From Methanococcoides sp. (GTDB lineage Archaea; Halobacteriota; Methanosarcinia; Methanosarcinales; Methanosarcinaceae): a stretch of DNA of 43,689 bases. Below, piece after piece: positions 25,536-35,224 of this stretch. The notes beneath the pieces are model-generated. The model was not told the origin of the DNA and made no database searches. It was given only the letters and a program-made list of their open reading frames with translations. The position numbers and the translations under genes are program-made. The DNA is taken from contig JAIORJ010000080.1 in the NCBI GenBank assembly GCA_021108185.1, positions 1 to 43,689 of the forward strand, given 5' to 3'. The first letter of the stretch is position 1. Every line of letters starts with the position of its first letter.

Positions 25536-25820
25536 TCATTCGTTTCCAATCGAATCATCCCACATCTCCAACCTCACCCTTACATGAGCATTCAGGCTAA
25601 ATGGCTTATCGATTTCAGCATTCTGCTTCATATAATGCAATGTACCCTTAGAGAACCCCATCTTCGTCCATTCGGTATAAGGCATGTCAATAATCTTCTT
25701 CCTCAACAGAACCGAATCATCTCTTTCACCCACATAAACAGGTTTAATAAACTCAATCGTTTTCCTCTTCCCTACAAGTTGATGGCTTAACTCCCTAGCC
25801 TTGAGTATAAGAACTATTTC
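25536..25820 (-). pseudogene. 3' fragment of a cas1-like gene (third copy)
   Basis: Read on the minus strand the frame opens after a TAG at 25821-25823 and gives LILKARELSHQLVGKRKTIEF, then VYVGERDDSVLLRKKIIDM, then EWTKMGFSKGTLHYMK, and ends with FSLNAHVRVRLEMW before the stop. This is about 94 residues of the C-terminal part of an archaeal-type Cas1, unbroken but without the catalytic core that holds the metal ligands. A GTG at 25731-25733 could start a 65-residue product, but I think it is a relic. It matches the fragments at 1-185 and 335-433. Confidence 0.65.
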
Positions 25821-25897
25821 CTACAGCTTCCAAGGACTTAGTATTTAGAAGCAACCGGATATAAAAACAAAAAAGGTTAAAATGGTTCGAATTTAAT

Positions 25898-25917
25898 GGC
25901 ATCCGTTTAGGGATGCC
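25898..25917 (-). terminator. Terminator after the alpha/beta hydrolase gene
   Basis: GGCATCC, loop of six, GGATGCC: a seven-pair stem 10 bases after the hydrolase stop (minus strand). A T-rich sequence follows some bases later on that strand. Confidence 0.6.
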
Positions 25918-25927
25918 AAATTCCTTT

Positions 25928-26872
25928 TTATTCGAACATCATTTCAAGTCCTTCTTGAATATGTGGATGCATCAAACCAGTGTAGCCGTGAGTTGTGCTA
26001 TCAATAGCTGCAAATGACTTAGGTTCTTCTGCGTTTTCAAATGTGATCTGTGCAGAATCATAAGGAATCACACTGTCATTAATTGAATGCAGCATCACAA
26101 AAGGACGTGGTGATATCTCCGTAAGATAATTGTCCGGGTCTATAGACCTGAAGAATTCATAAGCCAGCTTATCTGTTACCTGAGCAGGATCAATTGCAGA
26201 GGAATCATATCCGGATGTACTTATAGCAACAACTCCGGAAAAGGACTCATCAATTGCTGTGGCAATAATAGCGAATCTGCCACCGTTGCTTGAACCCAGC
26301 ATTGCTATTTTTGATGCATCTATCTCCGGCTGATCCCTCAGTACATCAGAAGCTTTCAGGGCATCGTAGACCATGAGGTATTGTACCGGCTCAACGCCGG
26401 TCTTGAACATCTCAACATCCGACTCGAGATCAATTGCCCCAAGATCACGCTGGTCTATGATAATAGAGGCATAGCCCATATCAGCGAGTATTACCGAGAG
26501 ACCATGTTCATTCTCTTTTGTGACGCCAGCACCCGGCAGGACAACTATAGCCGGAATCTGTGACTCAGTTGTTGTTCTTGGAATTGTCAAAAGCGAAGGA
26601 ACGGTTCTGCTTCTGCTCGTATACTCGATTGTACTGACAGTGTAGTTAGAATTAGAGTCATCGATATCAATAACTGAATATTGGATAGCATCACGTTCTG
26701 GATACGAAAGTAAGCCATCTTCTGTAACTGACCACGTCTCGTCCTGGTTAAACATTATCCCGAAAAGACCTGAGAGGATCAAAAGGATACCAATGACCAA
26801 AACTATGTTATTGCTCTTCAGGATCCTTTTCATTTTCAAAGCGTCTTTATTCTTCGATCTGTTCTTAGCCAT
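25928..26872 (-). CDS. Membrane-anchored alpha/beta hydrolase
   Basis: About 314 residues from an ATG at 26870-26872 (MAKNRSKNKDALKMKR). The open frame runs up to 26920, but that part crosses the cdh terminator hairpin, so the inner ATG is preferred. A basic N-terminus precedes one hydrophobic helix (about 22-41), so the rest should lie outside the membrane. The alpha/beta hydrolase core has VLPGAGVTKENEHG, the nucleophile elbow GSSNGG, an acid in INDSVIPY and a catalytic histidine in TTHGYTG. Substrate unknown; esterase or peptidase-like. It stands alone after the cdh operon. Confidence 0.85.
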   Translation of the reverse strand: MAKNRSKNKDALKMKRILKSNNIVLVIGILLILSGLFGIMFNQDETWSVTEDGLLSYPERDAIQYSVIDIDDSNSNYTVSTIEYTSRSRTVPSLLTIPRTTTESQIPAIVVLPGAGVTKENEHGLSVILADMGYASIIIDQRDLGAIDLESDVEMFKTGVEPVQYLMVYDALKASDVLRDQPEIDASKIAMLGSSNGGRFAIIATAIDESFSGVVAISTSGYDSSAIDPAQVTDKLAYEFFRSIDPDNYLTEISPRPFVMLHSINDSVIPYDSAQITFENAEEPKSFAAIDSTTHGYTGLMHPHIQEGLEMMFE

Positions 26873-26891
26873 GGCTAAAGGAACAGTGCTG

Positions 26892-26927
26892 AAATAAAAA
26901 AAGATTTCCGTGTCAAACATGACACGG
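26892..26927 (-). terminator. Strong terminator of the cdh operon
   Basis: On the minus strand CCGTGTCA, loop TGTT, TGACACGG: a perfect eight-pair stem 16 bases after the cdhE stop, followed by TCTTTTTTTATTT. It separates the operon from the hydrolase gene. Confidence 0.8.
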
Positions 26928-26942
26928 AGGATATAGATCGAA

Positions 26943-28349
26943 TTATTTCTGCGGTGGCCAGTTCAGTTCCATCCAGCCAGGCAACCTGCCTGAATCTGCC
27001 GGACCGATCATTACCCCTGCACCAGTCTCGTCTTCCACATCGCCCTGCAGACGTGCTGCAAGTCCCGGAAGCACAATGACCTTATGGGTAAGTTTTTCCA
27101 TATCAAAGCCTGCATCATCAAGTCCTTTCTTGATCTTTGCGGCTGTAAGCTGTCCTCCTGCCACAGCAGCCTCTACACCGATACCATCAGTGTCGATAGC
27201 TGTGAGGTAACAGTCTACACCATTAGATGAAAGGTCACTCTCAACTGTGTAGTATGTGAGTGCGAAGTTGGTTGTTACAAGCAATGGTGAATCCGCTGTT
27301 GGTGAACCTATCTCATAGACCGCAGGATCGACCGTAACAGGCTTCCTTGGGTCAGTGTACATAGTATCACGTATATGCAACTGTGGCATCAGTGCGTAAG
27401 GCTCGATGCTGTGCATGATCATGATGTCACCGTACTTGATAGTGAATATGGAAGCTACAACGGTTTCCCAGTATGATGCGCTTACCTCGTCATCATGTGC
27501 CATCCACGCTGTGAATGGAACTGCCATGATCGGGAATGCGATATCACGGTCACCATTGATGCCTGCTCTTCTGATCTTTAGGAAATTGTTGAGGGTCGTC
27601 TTAAGACCTTTTCCTGTTGGGAATGTTCCCGGATCGAGTACAACATCTTCAATTCCGTTGTCTGCGAAGGTCTTTGCCATTGACTTTAGAAGATCAAGGT
27701 CATTTGGTGCAAAGACAGTTACAGGGACATTGAATTCCTGTGCCAGAGCTGCGACTTCCTGCCAGTTATCCTTGTTCGCTGCATAAAGAAGCGGCCTCTT
27801 TTCAGCTGCGACCTCAAGGCCTGCCCTTAGGACAGCAGGTTCGAACGAGCAGAGGACCATTGGGAAGTCAGTGGTCTCCATTACCTTCTTTACGGTCGCT
27901 GCGAACTTTTCAGGGTCATTTGAGACACTGCGGACAGCGATCATGTCAAGGGTGAGGTAATCACCGACATAGAACTTCTTGAAGTCCTGTATCTTGTTCA
28001 CTCTCTCGACAAGGTCAGCCTCTTCCATGGTGTCCCAGACATCATAGGCAAGAGCTGTCTTGTTGAAGAAAGTAAGCTTATGACGGTGCAATACATCGTC
28101 TCCACCGATACTGATGGCGTTATCTCCGACACCGATGACAACTTCCCTGATCTCAGGAGCAAGAAGAGTTACAAGTTCATCATATTTCTTCTTGTATTTT
28201 TTTTCCTCAATAAGAGGGATACAATCAGTTGCCTGCAGTGATCTGTCGATAAGATGGGAAGCAAATGCCATGCATGATGTTTCACCACACTGACCACAGT
28301 TAGTTCCAGGAAGGAACTTGTATGCTTCGAGGGGGCTGTTTATTTTCAT
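26943..28349 (-). CDS. cdhE: CODH/ACS subunit gamma, corrinoid iron-sulfur protein large subunit
   Basis: A 468-residue protein. The N-terminus carries the four-cysteine cluster site C18-x2-C21-x4-C26-x16-C43 (CGQCGETSC). The rest is the TIM-barrel and corrinoid-binding C-terminal region (GQLTAAKIKKGLDDAGF, LPGLAARLQGDVEDETG). With the delta subunit it forms the corrinoid/iron-sulfur protein that carries the methyl group between tetrahydrosarcinapterin and the acetyl-CoA synthase site. A GGAGGTGTGAT ribosome site overlaps the cdhD end and the gap is three bases. It is the last gene of the operon. Confidence 0.97.
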   Translation of the reverse strand: MKINSPLEAYKFLPGTNCGQCGETSCMAFASHLIDRSLQATDCIPLIEEKKYKKKYDELVTLLAPEIREVVIGVGDNAISIGGDDVLHRHKLTFFNKTALAYDVWDTMEEADLVERVNKIQDFKKFYVGDYLTLDMIAVRSVSNDPEKFAATVKKVMETTDFPMVLCSFEPAVLRAGLEVAAEKRPLLYAANKDNWQEVAALAQEFNVPVTVFAPNDLDLLKSMAKTFADNGIEDVVLDPGTFPTGKGLKTTLNNFLKIRRAGINGDRDIAFPIMAVPFTAWMAHDDEVSASYWETVVASIFTIKYGDIMIMHSIEPYALMPQLHIRDTMYTDPRKPVTVDPAVYEIGSPTADSPLLVTTNFALTYYTVESDLSSNGVDCYLTAIDTDGIGVEAAVAGGQLTAAKIKKGLDDAGFDMEKLTHKVIVLPGLAARLQGDVEDETGAGVMIGPADSGRLPGWMELNWPPQK

Positions 28350-28352
28350 TTA

Positions 28353-29672
28353 TCACACCTCCGCTCCGATCCACTTAGTGATATCGATCTCTTCAGCCTC
28401 AATTGAGCCATAGAGTGTTTGTGTTATTTCCTTGAGCACCTGAACTGATGTCGGGTGCATCATCATGAACATATCGTTGCCTGCAAGTGAGAGGGTCAGA
28501 CCTGTGATAATCTCCCAAATAGGACCTCTGTACTCACGTGGACCCCAGTCGGAATCCTGTTTGAGTGGAGACTCTTTCATCCATGACTCACGTGCACCCC
28601 ATGCATTGGTAGTACCAGAAGACATTGGGAATGTAAGTTCATCATCGCCCATAAGACCTGCAAGTCGAATACGTTCCATGTTAGTGTATGCGTAATCAAG
28701 TCCATAACCAAGCGCTGCTGTGGTCGGGTCCATGACAATGCTATCCCTTGGGACATTACACTGTTTCATGAGCTTTCTGTTAAGTTCTTTTTGTGCATTG
28801 ATCTCAAGTTGGGTCCATGAAAGTACTGCGTGACCGTGGTCAGTAGCAGCTTTTGCAACCCTTTCATAATCAAGGTTTAGACTTGCAGATGCTAAGAGAA
28901 CACGTTCTCCTTCCGCAACTTCAGCCGCCCTTTCGAGAACTTCAGGATCTTTCTTTGGATTGCCTGAACCACCAATTACAATAGGTACTTTTACTGCCTG
29001 AAGAACATCCTCTACGACCTTTGCAGCTTCCCTTGCTGGAGTATCGTTGATGAGAGGATCAGTTGAGACAAGGTGTATAGTTACCATATCTGCATTGAAG
29101 TCCTTTACGACCTTCTTTGCCCAGTCAGCTGGATCGTTGATGACATCACCATAGTTCTCTTTGACAGATTTTGCCATACCTATTGGCATGTCAAAAACAT
29201 CCATTGTAACATAATTACGGTGTGGCATTTCTGCATCGAAGTAATAAGGAAGTGCATTTTCTCCACCGAGAGTGACAGTGTTCTTGCGGGAACCGCCATC
29301 TGCTGATGTTGCACCAAGGGTAACTTCCTGAATAGGTGTTGCCCATTCGCTCATCTTTGAGACATCGAACTTTGTAGGAAGGAGTTCTGGAATTCTTGAT
29401 GCACCTGCAACAGGTGCCTGCTGTGGAACTCCACCCATTGCTGATGCGAAAAGCTGGTCAACAGGGTATCCCAACATTCGTGCAATATTAGCAACATGCA
29501 TTGATATCTGAGCAGCTTCGTGCCCAAGTGCATAGGCCATTGCAGGATTTAATCCGCCGCCTCCGGAAATATCGAGCTCGATGTCACCTTCAATTGTCAC
29601 TCCTTCGAGTGACTGGACATCGAGGTCTTTAAGAATATCAGTAAGACCTGATAATTTCATCTTGTTTGACAT
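28353..29672 (-). CDS. cdhD: CODH/ACS subunit delta, corrinoid iron-sulfur protein small subunit
   Basis: A 439-residue TIM-barrel protein partnering the gamma subunit. It shows [19 protein letters not shown] near 37, the central barrel ([33 protein letters not shown]-type strands) and [22 protein letters not shown] near 317. It helps bind the corrinoid and pass the methyl group. A GGTGA site precedes the ATG. It lies between cooC and cdhE on the minus strand. Confidence 0.97.
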   Translation of the reverse strand: MSNKMKLSGLTDILKDLDVQSLEGVTIEGDIELDISGGGGLNPAMAYALGHEAAQISMHVANIARMLGYPVDQLFASAMGGVPQQAPVAGASRIPELLPTKFDVSKMSEWATPIQEVTLGATSADGGSRKNTVTLGGENALPYYFDAEMPHRNYVTMDVFDMPIGMAKSVKENYGDVINDPADWAKKVVKDFNADMVTIHLVSTDPLINDTPAREAAKVVEDVLQAVKVPIVIGGSGNPKKDPEVLERAAEVAEGERVLLASASLNLDYERVAKAATDHGHAVLSWTQLEINAQKELNRKLMKQCNVPRDSIVMDPTTAALGYGLDYAYTNMERIRLAGLMGDDELTFPMSSGTTNAWGARESWMKESPLKQDSDWGPREYRGPIWEIITGLTLSLAGNDMFMMMHPTSVQVLKEITQTLYGSIEAEEIDITKWIGAEV

Positions 29673-29711
29673 ATGAATTCACCATTTTACTTTGTGAAAT
29701 AATGACAGTAA

Positions 29712-30464
29712 TTAAAGGCCGAGTTTCTTTGCTATTTTATCAACTTCCTGAACAGCAACGGAAGTATCAGGAAGATCGAAAAGAGGAAGCCCTTTAAGGT
29801 CCCTTTCCGCAATAACGCTGTCAACAGGAACCGTTCCTATCAGTTCAAGGTTCAGTTCATCTGCTGTTCTCTCGATCTCGGCCCTATTTGCATCTGTGAC
29901 CTTGTTCGCAACAACAACTATGTTCTTGACATTGGTATCGAGCTCTTCAGTAAGATCCCTTATACGTTCTGCTGTGCGTAACCCACGTCTTGAACCGTCT
30001 GTAACTACAATGAGGTCATCGACATCGCGGATCATCTTACGGCTAAAATGCTCAAGTCCGGCTTCGGTATCAAGGATAACTACATCGTAGTTCTTTACGA
30101 GCCTGTCCATGATGCCACGAAGCAGATTGTTCACATAGCAGTAGCAACCGGATCCTTCAGGACGACCCATTACAATAAGATCGTACTTTGGCATCTCCTC
30201 CAGAACTTCATAGAGCTTGGATTCGAAAATGGATTCCTTGTTGATATCAGGAGGGAGATTGTCCCTCTCATCCTGCATGAACTGTTTCATGTCACCAACA
30301 GTCTTCGCTACCTCACATCCAAGCGTCTCCGGCAGATTTGTATCCGGGTCGGCGTCAATAGCAAGGACGACCTTGTTAGTTTTTGTAAGATGGCGGATGA
30401 GAAGAGTGGTTATAGCAGTCTTCCCGGTTCCACCTTTACCTGTTATTGCGATAACTTTTGTCAC
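29712..30464 (-). CDS. cooC: CooC-type nickel-insertion ATPase for CODH
   Basis: A 250-residue MinD-like P-loop ATPase starting at GTG with a GAGG site before it. The Walker A is the deviant form GKGGTGKT at 9-16. GSGCYCYVNN holds the paired cysteines (C-x-C) that bind nickel in this family, and LDTEAGLEHFSR is the switch region. It loads nickel into the CODH C-cluster or the ACS A-cluster using ATP. Its place inside the operon, between cdhC and cdhD, supports this role. Confidence 0.95.
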   Translation of the reverse strand: MTKVIAITGKGGTGKTAITTLLIRHLTKTNKVVLAIDADPDTNLPETLGCEVAKTVGDMKQFMQDERDNLPPDINKESIFESKLYEVLEEMPKYDLIVMGRPEGSGCYCYVNNLLRGIMDRLVKNYDVVILDTEAGLEHFSRKMIRDVDDLIVVTDGSRRGLRTAERIRDLTEELDTNVKNIVVVANKVTDANRAEIERTADELNLELIGTVPVDSVIAERDLKGLPLFDLPDTSVAVQEVDKIAKKLGL

Positions 30465-30476
30465 AGAAAACCTCGC

Positions 30477-31886
30477 TTACTCCTTTTTCTGGATGATCAC
30501 TTTCTCAATGCTTACTTTTGCATTCTTAAGAATGATCTTAATGCCACCAGTATCGGATGAAGCTGGCATCATCATTGGCATACCCTGCATTGGCATTCCC
30601 TGCATCATTGGAGGTGCCGCAAACGCTGGTGTCTCTTGGACTTCTTCTTCAGCTTCAGGCTCTTCCTCAACTTCCTCTTCCCATCTCTGAACGATAGGAT
30701 GATCCTTTTCGGTCAGGAAGTTCTTAAGGGAATCAAGGTCTGCAGCATCTTCTTCGGTTGCAACCTTTTCTGCGATATCAGCTGGAATATCAGCCAACAC
30801 CCGGTCTTTCAGATGCTTTGGCATCCATACGACACGGTCCCAGCCACCATCGGACTGGATGAACTTTGGAGATCTGAAATAATTGATACCAATACCCAGG
30901 AAACCAACTACCTGCTTTCCGCCACCGGTCTGACCTGCCATTGTAGAGAATGGAAGACCGTTAGGTGCAACACCTGCATAATCCCTGTCAACCCATCCAA
31001 TACCATCTACTTCTGGTATGTAGAAACCTACTACCTCGAAACAGCCACAGGATGTGTGTGGGTAATCAAAGAAAGAATGAAGATTGATACGGTCATATTC
31101 ACCGCTTGAAAGTGATTTTGCAAGATCGTTAACACCGGAATACTCACCAGCTACTGTATCGATCGTATCACCTTTAGGAATAGCGAACTGTGGACCTTCA
31201 GGATCCACCTTTGCAGCTGCACGACCATCGAACCAGTTGATAGCACCACAGAGTGATATCCTGTCCGGTGTGATCACACAAACGTTGGAAGGTGCAAATG
31301 ACTGACAGAGAGTACATCCGTAGAAGGTGTCAACATCCTCATCGTGCAGGTCACGTGTCCTGTCATCCCTTGACTTGTAGATGGCCTTTACATTGTCCAT
31401 CTCTTTCTCGATCTCAGCAAGATCTGTTACATAGACAGCTTCGACCTTCTCTATGAATGGAAGCTCGTTCTTGAACAGCATCATGACAGCCTGGGCAATT
31501 GGCTCAAAGGAAGTAAGACCTTTTGCCACAGCATCCTTGCTGACACGGATCCATACATCATATCTCTGGTTCAAATGCATTAAACCCTGGATGTAGTTCT
31601 GGAAATCGTGGTTCCTACGTTCTACAATTGACTCAAGGTCTTCTTCCACAAGTTCTCCTGCGATCTTGTAGATCATTGCGAACGGATGTCTTGAACCTTC
31701 TTCCATTTCAGAAAGATCGGGACCGATAAGTGTGAACTTACCGTCCTCGATCTCATCCATTGGAGTAGCCCTTACAAGCTCATAACCTTTAGATTTCGGT
31801 CCTGAGAGTTCGACATGCATGCCGTCTTTCCTAATCCTCTCCCCTTCGAACATCGGTGAGATCTCGAAAGGATATTCGTCTGCCAT
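30477..31886 (-). CDS. cdhC: CODH/ACS subunit beta, acetyl-CoA synthase
   Basis: A 469-residue catalytic subunit that joins a methyl group, CO and CoA at the nickel-iron A-cluster. All six expected cysteines are present: C191, C194, C203 and C213 for the cubane and C280, C282 (TSCGCFE) for nickel. This matches the spacing I recall for the Methanosarcina enzyme. It is the short archaeal form without the N-terminal domain of bacterial AcsB. Unusual is the tail: an acidic stretch (EEEVEEEPEAEEEV) at 403-416, then a Met-rich repeat at 427-440 (MMQGMPMQGMPMMM), then a final basic beta-like end. A GGAGGA site precedes the ATG. Confidence 0.97.
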   Translation of the reverse strand: MADEYPFEISPMFEGERIRKDGMHVELSGPKSKGYELVRATPMDEIEDGKFTLIGPDLSEMEEGSRHPFAMIYKIAGELVEEDLESIVERRNHDFQNYIQGLMHLNQRYDVWIRVSKDAVAKGLTSFEPIAQAVMMLFKNELPFIEKVEAVYVTDLAEIEKEMDNVKAIYKSRDDRTRDLHDEDVDTFYGCTLCQSFAPSNVCVITPDRISLCGAINWFDGRAAAKVDPEGPQFAIPKGDTIDTVAGEYSGVNDLAKSLSSGEYDRINLHSFFDYPHTSCGCFEVVGFYIPEVDGIGWVDRDYAGVAPNGLPFSTMAGQTGGGKQVVGFLGIGINYFRSPKFIQSDGGWDRVVWMPKHLKDRVLADIPADIAEKVATEEDAADLDSLKNFLTEKDHPIVQRWEEEVEEEPEAEEEVQETPAFAAPPMMQGMPMQGMPMMMPASSDTGGIKIILKNAKVSIEKVIIQKKE

Positions 31887-31934
31887 ATTTTGTCCTCCGT
31901 AATATAATCTAAGTATTCGTGATAATGTATCAAA

Positions 31935-32450
31935 TCATAAGTTATCGATCAGTTCATCCAGCGCTTCAATATGTACATCGGGAGTTATGTTCCCAAAGGA
32001 CATAGTAGCGTTCTGTATATACTCTCTTTCGATTGCGATCGACTTAAGTTTTGAAAAGCTTTTCAAACCGGAAAGTACCTGGTCGATATAGTATTTAAAA
32101 TGCCCCAGTACGATGATAGTATCATACTGGCCCTTACCATCAAGACCGGTCCAGTTAGGATCACAAAGATAGGTTGCCAGTGCATGGACATTGATGTATT
32201 TCGCATTAACGCCCTTATCGACAAGACCACTCATAGAGTGGCCGGTAGCAGCTACCGGCAGATCTGCTTTCTTTGCGATCTCGATGGAACGCTTCAACAA
32301 CTCTTCATCCTTGAGTATCTGGGATCCCACGATGAACAAAGGACGCTTTGCCTTTGAGATCATCTTTCCAGCAACATTTGGCTGCACTGCCTTTGAGCTC
32401 TTGCAACCGTATGTGCAGTGTACCTGAGTATTCTTAATAACGTCAACCAT
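31935..32450 (-). CDS. cdhB: CODH/ACS subunit epsilon
   Basis: A 171-residue protein that binds the alpha subunit to form the CO dehydrogenase component. It begins [20 protein letters not shown] and has a Rossmann-like core ([35 protein letters not shown]). Its exact role, perhaps in electron transfer to flavin, is not settled. A GGAGG site lies in the two-base gap after cdhA. cdhC follows after about 48 bases. Confidence 0.95.
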   Translation of the reverse strand: MVDVIKNTQVHCTYGCKSSKAVQPNVAGKMISKAKRPLFIVGSQILKDEELLKRSIEIAKKADLPVAATGHSMSGLVDKGVNAKYINVHALATYLCDPNWTGLDGKGQYDTIIVLGHFKYYIDQVLSGLKSFSKLKSIAIEREYIQNATMSFGNITPDVHIEALDELIDNL

Positions 32451-32452
32451 GA

Positions 32453-34867
32453 TTAAGCCTCCTTACAAAGTCTCTTGAGGTTGGTCGGCTGTGCTGAAAC
32501 ATCGGATTTCATCGCTGGTCCTGAAAGGATCTTCTTTCTCTTCCAGTCGATCTCCCAGCCCTGTTCCTCTTCCAGTATCTTAAGCAGTTTTTCACGCTTT
32601 GCAAGAGGAAGGTCTGTCTCGGTCCTGACGAACTTGAACCAGTCGTCTGGCATGATACCAAGATATTTCTGGCTGAGCTCGATGTAATGTGTCAGCTTGA
32701 TCATCCTGCCCATGTTGTTGTCACTTGGACGGATACAGCTCTTTGCAAGCATAGGCATCATTTCCTCAACTGTCTCTGCGGTTGTAAGCAGATAGTCAGG
32801 TGCTGCAGGGATCTGCATTTTGCTTCCATCCCTTGCATCATAAACTGTCCACTTATCTTCCTCGTATGGCTTTCCAATAAGTGCCCTGCGGTACTTTGAG
32901 CCATGTGGGCCGAGAATGACCGGAATACCAAGCCTTGCACATCCTGTTCCGATGGATGCTGCCTTCTGGGAATATGCACCCCATGCAACACCAACCGCAC
33001 CAACACGATTGAGGGTGTAATCTGCTATTTCTTCGTAGTTTCCGGAGATGTTCTTCTGTGCAAAGATAGATGCGACCTTAATGACAGCACCTGTAATATG
33101 TGCATTCGAGACACATGAACCTGTGTTAAGCAGGCCTCCACTCTTGAACCTTGAAGGATACTTCTCATATAGGGTCATTCCGTCTTCGTCCTGGTACATA
33201 CCAAGGTCCATTGCGGAACAACCTGAGACCACAACAATGTAGCTCCTTCTGAGCATCTCATCTGCGATCGTGAAAAGGTCTTTCGTACCATCCGGATAGT
33301 TGGAACATCCAACCAGTGCAACAATACCCGGAGTTGTTCCGAGAACAAGGTTGACACCCTCTTCCCTGATCTCTGGGTCACTGATAGGTCCTCTGCCGAC
33401 ACGAACCTTTCCAACCTCTTCGCTTATTACACGCTGTGAGGACTTTTCGATAACATTGACGATATCGATATCCTTTGGACATGCAAATTCGCAACGGCCA
33501 CATGCGATACATTTGTCATGCAGCAGCTCGAAATTCGAGAGTTCACCTTCGCTCAGAGCGGTCATTGCCTCACTGATAGGCAGGCTATTAGGACATGCAA
33601 CTTCACATTTAAGACAGTGGACACAACTGTCTGCAAGCTCCTTGAGCTCTTCATCTGTTGGAAGTCCCTTGATGCCCTTCTGCTTCCTGATCTCGGACAT
33701 CATCATAGTAAGACGAGGTGCAAGTTCTCCAAGCTTCACGTAATCGAACATCAAAGCGCCTTTTTCCTTTCCGGTTGTAAGGTCTTCGAGGATGTCCTCA
33801 ATACTATCGTTTGACCTGTCCTTAAGTCCATACATGACCTTATCATTTGTCGTGATGACCGGTATCATGAGCTTACTTGCCTCTTTGAGGACATCGGCCC
33901 TTATACACTGTTCATCGACAATGATAACATCAGGTATCCCCGATCTGATGGTCTTAAGTTCTTTTGCAAGAGTACCAACGACCTTTGCCCTTGGAAGTGT
34001 TCGGTCATTGGTCTTGTAACGAGTCATATCAAGAGCGGTACAGCAAAGTCCACCAAGCTCCATCTTTTCGTTAAGACCTTTTTCATCCATATAATCGATG
34101 ATATCAGTGACTGCTGCAACATTGTGCCCAATAACAATCAGAGTAGGCTTCGAAGCATCGAGACATCCCATACCAATGTCTGCAAGGGGTGGTTCATCAT
34201 CTGATTTAGGGAAATCAAGACAGGATATCTGTGCAATATCTGAGATCTCCATACCAACATGATCGAGCATACCGCCATGAAGTGCCTTTGACTCAAAGTC
34301 AATTGCAGCTCCTTCCTGACCTACATGGACAGCTGCAAGCAACTGTGTGATCTGCTCTTCAACATAGCTGAGAACAGAATCAAGATCCCCGAGTGTTTTT
34401 GGACTGACACCTGTGACAAGTTGGACATTTGGAGCTATAATATTAGTAGCACCAACATCGAGGAGATGATCTTCACCATAAATGCCGATCAGGTGGTGAA
34501 GAAGATGTCTTCCGTGTCCTGAATGCGCTGCTGCTCCTGTAATCACACGGAGCATGAACTCACGTGCATTATGCCCCGCAAGGTCAATACCACATGCACC
34601 CTCTTTGTTACCGCTAAGGTCACATGGTCCAAAGGTACAGTAACAACACTGGTCACACATTGGAGTGTAGACCGGATTGTATCTATCAAGGATATTATGA
34701 TCCCAATCTCTTAGTGATGAAACTCCGGGCTTGACTGTTGGGCCCATCTCAAGATCAGTTTCATCTACTTGTTTTTCAATAGCACCTACAATGTTATTGA
34801 TGGTGATCTGAACATTTTCAAGGTCGCTGATAGCCATTGAAAATTTACCTGTAGTTAGCTCACTCAT
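32453..34867 (-). CDS. cdhA: CODH/ACS subunit alpha, carbon monoxide dehydrogenase
   Basis: About 804 residues from the ATG at 34865-34867 (MSELTTGKF), chosen over the open frame start at 34963 because AGGAGG lies about ten bases before it and the TATA box fits. The N-terminus has the cluster ligands [16 protein letters not shown]. Two ferredoxin-type motifs in the middle ([31 protein letters not shown]) carry electrons. The C-terminal part has the nickel C-cluster region ([22 protein letters not shown]). It interconverts CO and CO2 with ferredoxin. First gene of cdhA-B-C-cooC-D-E. Confidence 0.97.
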   Translation of the reverse strand: MSELTTGKFSMAISDLENVQITINNIVGAIEKQVDETDLEMGPTVKPGVSSLRDWDHNILDRYNPVYTPMCDQCCYCTFGPCDLSGNKEGACGIDLAGHNAREFMLRVITGAAAHSGHGRHLLHHLIGIYGEDHLLDVGATNIIAPNVQLVTGVSPKTLGDLDSVLSYVEEQITQLLAAVHVGQEGAAIDFESKALHGGMLDHVGMEISDIAQISCLDFPKSDDEPPLADIGMGCLDASKPTLIVIGHNVAAVTDIIDYMDEKGLNEKMELGGLCCTALDMTRYKTNDRTLPRAKVVGTLAKELKTIRSGIPDVIIVDEQCIRADVLKEASKLMIPVITTNDKVMYGLKDRSNDSIEDILEDLTTGKEKGALMFDYVKLGELAPRLTMMMSEIRKQKGIKGLPTDEELKELADSCVHCLKCEVACPNSLPISEAMTALSEGELSNFELLHDKCIACGRCEFACPKDIDIVNVIEKSSQRVISEEVGKVRVGRGPISDPEIREEGVNLVLGTTPGIVALVGCSNYPDGTKDLFTIADEMLRRSYIVVVSGCSAMDLGMYQDEDGMTLYEKYPSRFKSGGLLNTGSCVSNAHITGAVIKVASIFAQKNISGNYEEIADYTLNRVGAVGVAWGAYSQKAASIGTGCARLGIPVILGPHGSKYRRALIGKPYEEDKWTVYDARDGSKMQIPAAPDYLLTTAETVEEMMPMLAKSCIRPSDNNMGRMIKLTHYIELSQKYLGIMPDDWFKFVRTETDLPLAKREKLLKILEEEQGWEIDWKRKKILSGPAMKSDVSAQPTNLKRLCKEA

Positions 34868-35000
34868 ATTTTTATGGCCTCCTGAATCGAACTTCTCATA
34901 GTTAGACTGTAATATTAAGCTATTTCCCGAGACGTTACGAATTGAATAAAACGTTATAAACATATGTCAGTCTTTGGACTGTTGGATGTAATATGCAAAA

Positions 35001-35012
35001 CCAATATATAAA
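35001..35012 (-). promoter_or_regulatory. TATA box and leader of the cdh operon
   Basis: Minus strand TTTATATATTGG. Transcription should begin near 34981, giving a leader of about 114 bases before cdhA. In Methanosarcina thermophila the cdh leader is reported to control elongation, so the leader here (34868-34981) may also be regulatory. I see no clear hairpin within it. The rest of the gap to the rhomboid gene (35013-35224) shows nothing else. Confidence 0.5.
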
Positions 35013-35224
35013 CATTTTGGCTATTTGTCATGATTATACCAGACAAATTATTTGGTTTGTTTACGCCGTTACACAAATAGAATGACCAAAACATTGCATG
35101 CTACCCATAAATGCATTGGCTTGATCTGAATTATGGAAATATTTGAATGTAGAAGTATAGTATTATAGAAGCATCGTTAAACAATTGTTGGAAATCATTT
35201 TATTAGATAGAAGATATTAACTTA

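Noticed and set aside
26873-26920. Longer start of the alpha/beta hydrolase
   Set aside because: The segment crosses the cdh terminator hairpin and adds an atypical N-terminus before the basic and membrane region.
34868-34963. Longer cdhA start at 34963
   Set aside because: The extra 32 residues have no family pattern, and AGGAGG sits before the ATG at 34867.
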